Shown here: in pieces, positions 6,204 to 9,850 of the stretch | Layout: each line of letters opens with the position of its first letter | How positions within the stretch are numbered: the stretch's first letter is position 1 | Assembly: GCA_003242525.1 (NCBI GenBank) | Contig: QGUU01000058.1 | Location: 1-9,850 of the forward strand | Direction: 5' to 3' | Length of the DNA: 9,850 bases | Origin: Pseudomonadota bacterium | GTDB lineage: Bacteria > Pseudomonadota > Alphaproteobacteria > Rhizobiales > Rhizobiaceae | Translations under genes and position numbers: made by a program | Notes under the pieces: generated by a model | The model's input: only the letters and a program-made list of their open reading frames with translations | Told to the model about the DNA's origin: nothing | Database searches by the model: none

Positions 6204-7637
6204 CTAGTTGGGCAGAATGTCCATGAGACGAAGCAGAGCTATGCGCTCCACCTGGCTGCATGCCGTGGCAAATTCCTCGCTGCGGCTGTTGCCGATGCGC
6301 CGTTCGAACTCATGCAGGATTTCTTCCTTGCTCAGGCCCTTCACCGCGATGATGAAGGGGAAGCCGAAACTGGTGACATAGGCGGCGTTGAGCTTGGAAA
6401 ACATTTCGCGCTCCTGGTCGGTCAGCGCGTCGAGCCCGGCGGATGCCTGCTCCCTTTCCGATTCCGGGGTCAATCGCTTTGCCGCCGCCAGCCGTCCGGC
6501 GAGGTCGGGATGCGCCTTCAGCACCTGCAGCTTCTCGCTGTCGCTGGCGGCGCGGAACACCCGGCAAAGGGCGTTGTGAAGACCGCCTGCCGTATCGTGC
6601 GCGCGGCCCAGTTCCAGCTCATAGGCGCGTTCGGCGATCCAGGGAGAATGTTCGAACACGCCGCCGAAGCGATGGACGAATTCCTCGAAGTCCATGCGCG
6701 AGGGGCGTAGTGCCGGCGCCTGGTAAGGATGCGTTTCGCGCCAATGTCTCGCAATGTCGATGCGACGGGCCAGCCATACGCCGTCATGGCTTTTCACATA
6801 TTCGACGAAACGCTTCAGCGCGCCGAAGCGGCCCGGCCGCCCGATCAGCCGGCAGTGCAGGCCCACGGTCATCATTTTTGGCCGGCCGTTGCCGCCTTCC
6901 TCGTAAAGCGTGTCGAAGGCGTCCTTCATGTAGGTGAAGAACTGCTCACCGTTCGAGAAGCCGGCCTGGATGCCGAAGCGCATGTCGTTTACGTCGAGCG
7001 TGTATGGAATGATGAGAAGCGGATCGATGGCGTTGCCATGCCCGTCATGGTCGAGCCAGTAGGGCAGGTCGTCGTCATAGGTGTCGGAGCAATATTCGAA
7101 GCCGCCCGCTTCGGCGATGAGGCGCACCGTATTCTCCGATGTGCGGCCGGTGTACCAGCCTCTCGGCCGCTGTCCGGTCACCTGCGTATGCAGCCGGATT
7201 GCCTCCTCGATGTCATGGCGCTCGTCTTCCAGCGAATGCTCGCGGTAGTCGATCCATTTGAGGCCGTGCGAGGCGATCTCCCACCCCGCCTGCTGCATTG
7301 CCGCCAGCTGGTCCGGCGAGCGCGCCAGCGCGGTGGCGACACCGTAGCAGGTCACCGGCACATCGTGCTCCGTGAACAGTCGGTGCAGCCGCCAGAAACC
7401 GGCCCGCGCGCCATATTCGTAAATGGATTCCATATTCCAGTGGCGCAACCCCGGCCATGGCGTGGCACCGGTGATTTCGGAAAGGAAGGCTTCGGACGCC
7501 TTGTCGCCGTGCAGGATGCAGTTCTCGCCGCCTTCCTCGTAATTGACCACGAACTGGACGCAGATCCTCGCCCCGCCTGGCCATTTCGGATCGGGCGGAT
7601 TGGCACCGTACCCGCGCATGTCCCTGACGTAACGCAT
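6204..7637 (-). CDS. puuE-uraD: Fused allantoinase (PuuE type) and OHCU decarboxylase (UraD)
   Basis: A 477-residue bifunctional enzyme. Residues 1 to about 305 form a PuuE-type, NodB/CE4-fold allantoinase that opens (S)-allantoin to allantoate. Seen: GYGANPPDPKWPGGARI (9-25), NYEEGGEN (32-39), ASHGLKW (122-128) and GLHCRLIGRPGR (259-270). NYEEG replaces the metal-binding TFDDG of polysaccharide deacetylases, as expected for PuuE. A short proline-rich link (about 304-313) leads to UraD (about 315-477), which makes (S)-allantoin from OHCU. There HPDLAG (376-381) holds the catalytic His376, SEREQASAGL (393-402) the Glu396, and ALLRL (467-471) the expected active-site Arg470. An upstream in-frame ATG at 7706 would add 23 residues that do not resemble PuuE; the ATG at 7637 matches the family start and has GGGAG close upstream. 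It is the first gene of the operon. TIGR03212 describes this N-terminal domain as sometimes fused to UraD, so the fusion is known. Confidence 0.95.
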   Translation of the reverse strand: MRYVRDMRGYGANPPDPKWPGGARICVQFVVNYEEGGENCILHGDKASEAFLSEITGATPWPGLRHWNMESIYEYGARAGFWRLHRLFTEHDVPVTCYGVATALARSPDQLAAMQQAGWEIASHGLKWIDYREHSLEDERHDIEEAIRLHTQVTGQRPRGWYTGRTSENTVRLIAEAGGFEYCSDTYDDDLPYWLDHDGHGNAIDPLLIIPYTLDVNDMRFGIQAGFSNGEQFFTYMKDAFDTLYEEGGNGRPKMMTVGLHCRLIGRPGRFGALKRFVEYVKSHDGVWLARRIDIARHWRETHPYQAPALRPSRMDFEEFVHRFGGVFEHSPWIAERAYELELGRAHDTAGGLHNALCRVFRAASDSEKLQVLKAHPDLAGRLAAAKRLTPESEREQASAGLDALTDQEREMFSKLNAAYVTSFGFPFIIAVKGLSKEEILHEFERRIGNSRSEEFATACSQVERIALLRLMDILPN

Positions 7638-7820
7638 CTTCTCTCCCTGCCGGTATCGGAACCCTCCGCGAAGATAGGCCAAAGTCCCCGCGGCCATTCC
7701 CACCAAACTTTTTGAAAGTGTTTTTGTCGCTCTACGCTCGACCCGGCCTTATGCATGGCCTTTAATGCGTCGGCAATTCGTCATTATATGTTCAATTGTA
7801 CCGTGAAGGGAGGCGGCAAA
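7638..7820. promoter_or_regulatory. Divergent control region between the ureide operon and hiuH-xdhAB
   Basis: This 183-base gap must hold promoters for both directions. On the plus strand TTGTCG (7724-7729), 18 bases before CTTATG (7748-7753), is one weak candidate; TTATAT (7784-7789) is a -10-like alternative that would start RNA about 25 bases before the hiuH TTG. On the minus strand TATCTT (7671-7676) could be a -10 box for puuE-uraD, without a clear -35. Short dyads are ACTTT-TTG-AAAGT (7707-7719) and a near-palindrome around CAATTG (7790-7801, 10 of 12 positions). One TGTCGC (7725-7730) matches the hexamer repeated at 4096-4156. Promoter and operator assignments are guesses. Confidence 0.5.
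7806..7813 (+). promoter_or_regulatory. Ribosome binding site that sets the hiuH TTG start
   Basis: AAGGGAGG ends 7 bases before TTG at 7821. It is the best ribosome site seen in the window and is the reason to prefer this non-ATG start over the in-frame ATGs at 7755 and 7788, which have no such site. Confidence 0.75.
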
Positions 7821-8192
7821 TTGGCAGAAGCACATACGGCAGGTGGGCGGCTTACTACCCACGTGCTGGACACGGCGACCGGAAAGCCGGCGGCCGGCCT
7901 GTCGATCAGCCTCTACCGGATCAGTGGCAATTCGCGTGACAAGCTGAAAAGCGCCCGAACCAACAATGACGGCCGCTGCGACGAACCACTTCTGGAAGGG
8001 GATGCTTTCCAACTCGGCCGGTATGAGCTGATCTTCCAGGCCGGCGACTATTTTCGCGCCCTCGGTCTTGTTCTGCCGGACCCGATGTTTCTTGACGAGG
8101 TGCCGATCCGTTTCGGCATTGCAGAGCACAAGCACTACCACGTGCCTTTGCTGATTTCGCCTTACGGCTATTCCACCTATCGTGGGAGCTGA
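7821..8192 (+). CDS. hiuH: 5-hydroxyisourate hydrolase (transthyretin-related protein)
   Basis: Hydrolyses 5-hydroxyisourate, the unstable product of urate oxidation, to OHCU for the UraD half of the divergent fusion. The 123-residue product is close to the family's usual 110-120. Seen: [16 protein letters not shown] (11-26) with His14, NDGRC with Arg52, [20 protein letters not shown] (104-123) with the active-site histidine, and the diagnostic C-terminal YRGS. I chose the TTG at 7821 as start because AAGGGAGG lies 7 bases upstream (7806-7813) and the protein then begins close to the conserved core. In-frame ATGs at 7755 and 7788 lack a ribosome site and would add residues unlike the family. 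No N-terminal signal peptide is present, so it is probably cytoplasmic. It is the first gene of the rightward operon, two bases before xdhA. Confidence 0.94.
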   Translation: MAEAHTAGGRLTTHVLDTATGKPAAGLSISLYRISGNSRDKLKSARTNNDGRCDEPLLEGDAFQLGRYELIFQAGDYFRALGLVLPDPMFLDEVPIRFGIAEHKHYHVPLLISPYGYSTYRGS

Positions 8193-8194
8193 CG

Positions 8195-9676
8195 ATGGCG
8201 AACCCGGCAATCCGTTCCGAACTTCGCTTCATCCTCAATGGCGAGGATGTGAGGCTGACCGATGTGCAGCCCGACGAGACGCTGCTGGACTTCCTGCGCC
8301 TGCGCCGCTCTCTCAAGGGCACCAAGGAGGGCTGCGCCGAGGGCGATTGCGGGGCCTGCACGGTGCTGGTCGGCAGGCTGCTGGCAGGCAGGCTGGTTTA
8401 TGAAAGCGTCAATGCCTGCATCCGCTTTCTCGGCTCGCTGGACGCTACCCATGTGGTGACTGTCGAACACCTCGCCGGGGCTGATGGTGCGCTTCATCCC
8501 GTCCAGCAGGCGCTGGTCGATTTCCACGGCTCGCAATGCGGCTTTTGCACACCGGGCTTCGTCATGTCTCTCTACGGCCTTTGGATGCGATCGCCGGACC
8601 CCTCGGTCGCGGAGATCGAGACGGCGCTCCAGGGCAATCTGTGCCGCTGCACCGGTTACGAGTCGATCGTACGTGCTGCGCGCGCCATTTCGAGTTACGG
8701 CGAGGCCGGACAGGATCCGCTTCTTGTCGAACGTGCCGCAGTAACCGAGCGTCTCGCCGCCCTGCGTGATGGCGCGCGCGTCGAGATTGGCTCGGGAAAG
8801 CGCAGGTTGATCGTGCCGGCGGATGTCGATGATTTTGCCTTTCTGCGCGAAGCCGAACCGGATGCCACCGTGGTTGCCGGCTCCACTGACGTCGGCCTGT
8901 GGGTGACGAAACTCATGCGCGAGATCGCGCCCGTCATCTTCATCGGCGGGTTGGACGGGCTCAAGACGATCTCGGAGGGCAACGGCGTCATTACCATCGG
9001 AGCCGGCGTTACCTACAGCGAGGCTTTCGCCTCCCTGTCCAGGCGCATCCCGGCGCTTGGGCAACTGGTATCCCGCATAGGTGGCGAACAGGTGCGCAAT
9101 ATGGGCACGATCGGCGGAAACATCGCCAACGGTTCGCCCATTGGCGACACTCCTCCGCCGCTGATCGCGCTGGGTGCGCGGCTGACGCTGCGCAAGGGCA
9201 TGGAGCGCCGCACCATTCCGCTGGAGGATTTCTTCATCGCCTATGGCAAGCAGGACCGGCGCGCAGGCGAATTCGTGGAGAAGGTTGAGGTGCCGCTGCC
9301 TGCCGAGGGCGAGAAATTCGCCGTCTACAAAGTCACCAAGCGGCGCGACGAGGATATCACCGCCACGCTGGGCGCCTTCTGGCTCTCGCTGGACAAGGAC
9401 GGCACGGTAAAGGACGTCCGCATCGCTTATGGCGGCATGGCTGCGACGCCGAAGCGGGCTTGCGCGGTCGAGAAGGCACTGATCGGCAAGCCATGGACGG
9501 AATCCACGGTTGAGGCCGCCATGGAGAAATATGCGGACGATTTTTCGCCGCTGACGGACATGCGGGCCACTGCCGAATACCGGGCCCTGGCGGCACGGAA
9601 CCTCCTGATGCGATTCCATGTCGAAACGACCGGGGCGAAAGCGCCGACCCAGGTTTCGAGAGACAGGGCTGCCTGA
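8195..9676 (+). CDS. xdhA: Xanthine dehydrogenase small subunit, [2Fe-2S] and FAD binding
   Basis: Electron-transfer subunit of xanthine dehydrogenase. It passes electrons from the molybdenum subunit through two [2Fe-2S] clusters to FAD and NAD+ while hypoxanthine and xanthine are oxidised to urate. The 493 residues are about the usual length. Seen: a ferredoxin-like domain with Cys47, Cys52 and Cys55 (GCAEGDCGAC) and Cys75; a second cluster domain with Cys115 and Cys118 (CGFC) and Cys150 and Cys152 (CRC); the FAD-binding loop VVAGSTDVG (226-234) and GEQVRNMGTIGGNIANGSPI (297-316); then a C-terminal CO-dehydrogenase flavoprotein-like domain (about 375-475). All eight cluster cysteines are present. 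ATG follows the hiuH stop by two bases; its ribosome site GGGAG lies inside the last hiuH codons. Expression should be tied to hiuH. Assignment is firm. Confidence 0.97.
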   Translation: MANPAIRSELRFILNGEDVRLTDVQPDETLLDFLRLRRSLKGTKEGCAEGDCGACTVLVGRLLAGRLVYESVNACIRFLGSLDATHVVTVEHLAGADGALHPVQQALVDFHGSQCGFCTPGFVMSLYGLWMRSPDPSVAEIETALQGNLCRCTGYESIVRAARAISSYGEAGQDPLLVERAAVTERLAALRDGARVEIGSGKRRLIVPADVDDFAFLREAEPDATVVAGSTDVGLWVTKLMREIAPVIFIGGLDGLKTISEGNGVITIGAGVTYSEAFASLSRRIPALGQLVSRIGGEQVRNMGTIGGNIANGSPIGDTPPPLIALGARLTLRKGMERRTIPLEDFFIAYGKQDRRAGEFVEKVEVPLPAEGEKFAVYKVTKRRDEDITATLGAFWLSLDKDGTVKDVRIAYGGMAATPKRACAVEKALIGKPWTESTVEAAMEKYADDFSPLTDMRATAEYRALAARNLLMRFHVETTGAKAPTQVSRDRAA

Positions 9677-9679
9677 GCC

Positions 9680-9850
9680 ATGACCAGACACATGCCAAAC
9701 CTGAAGGCGCAGAAGATCGTCGGCGGCGTCCACACCGAACAGCGTCACGATTCCGCGCACAAGCACGTCTCCGGCACCGCCGTTTATATTGACGATATCC
9801 CGGAACCGGCCGGCACCCTCCATGTTGGTCTGGGTCTTTCGACTGTCACC
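9680..9850 (+). CDS. xdhB: Xanthine dehydrogenase large (molybdenum) subunit, N-terminal part, cut by window edge
   Basis: Molybdopterin-binding catalytic subunit that pairs with XdhA. Only the first 57 codons are present. Seen: a basic N-terminus, then HKHVSGTAVYIDDIPEPAGT (27-46) followed by LHVGLGLS, the conserved opening of the large subunit. It starts three bases after the xdhA stop. The ribosome site is weak: AGGG lies 11 bases upstream of the ATG. A second ATG four codons on (MPNLK) is possible. The molybdenum-site residues are beyond the edge. The maturation factor XdhC commonly follows in this operon type but cannot be checked here. Confidence 0.93.
   Translation, partial: MTRHMPNLKAQKIVGGVHTEQRHDSAHKHVSGTAVYIDDIPEPAGTLHVGLGLSTVT

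Noticed and set aside
7638..7706. A longer start for the puuE-uraD fusion at ATG 7706
   Set aside because: The 23 extra residues are unlike PuuE N-termini, and the ATG at 7637 has its own ribosome site and matches the family start.
7749..8210. A minus-strand frame of 153 codons over hiuH
   Set aside because: hiuH on the plus strand has complete family motifs including the terminal YRGS; the antisense frame shows none.
8177..9823. A 548-codon open frame on the minus strand, antisense to all of xdhA
   Set aside because: xdhA is certain on the plus strand, with all eight cluster cysteines. The antisense frame has low-complexity Arg/Gln/His-rich content without a recognisable domain, as expected from GC-rich codon bias.

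Overview
The window looks like a chromosomal segment of an alphaproteobacterium, most likely a rhizobia-like member of the Hyphomicrobiales. I infer this from the GC-rich, strongly codon-biased genes, the SRRDFLG-type Tat signal on a family 5 solute-binding protein, and the clustering of xdhAB, hiuH, a PuuE-UraD fusion, ureidoglycine aminohydrolase and allA. No species can be named from the sequence. No tRNA, rRNA, CRISPR array, insertion sequence or phage gene was seen. Coding density is high and no gene-free stretch exceeds about 240 bases.

Layout, left to right. Positions 1-3996 (minus strand) hold a peptide-type ABC importer: a Tat-exported solute-binding protein (2407-3996), then two DppB/DppC-type permeases (1367-2326, 505-1326) and the first 168 codons of an ATPase that runs off the left edge. 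A strong intrinsic terminator at 2362-2395 sits between the binding-protein gene and the permeases. Positions 3997-4230 are a control region with a repeated GCGACA element and GC-rich hairpins. Positions 4231-7637 (minus strand) are a tightly packed purine/ureide operon, transcribed in the order puuE-uraD fusion, (S)-ureidoglycine aminohydrolase, allA, CDA-family deaminase. Positions 7638-7820 are a divergent promoter region. From 7821 to the right edge (plus strand) lie hiuH, xdhA and the start of xdhB.

Together the genes encode most of oxidative purine breakdown. XdhAB oxidises hypoxanthine/xanthine to urate. HiuH hydrolyses 5-hydroxyisourate. The C-terminal half of the fusion decarboxylates OHCU to (S)-allantoin and its N-terminal half opens allantoin to allantoate. 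The ureidoglycine aminohydrolase and AllA then release ammonia, urea and glyoxylate. Two steps are missing here: urate oxidase (urate to 5-hydroxyisourate) and the allantoate-to-ureidoglycine step (allantoate amidohydrolase). The deaminase may feed guanine or another amino-base into the route, and the ABC importer may bring in a purine or ureide; both are inferences from position.

Most of this is a recognisable catabolic cluster, not a new kind of system. The least explained parts are the deaminase's substrate, the importer's substrate, and the repeated element upstream of the importer.
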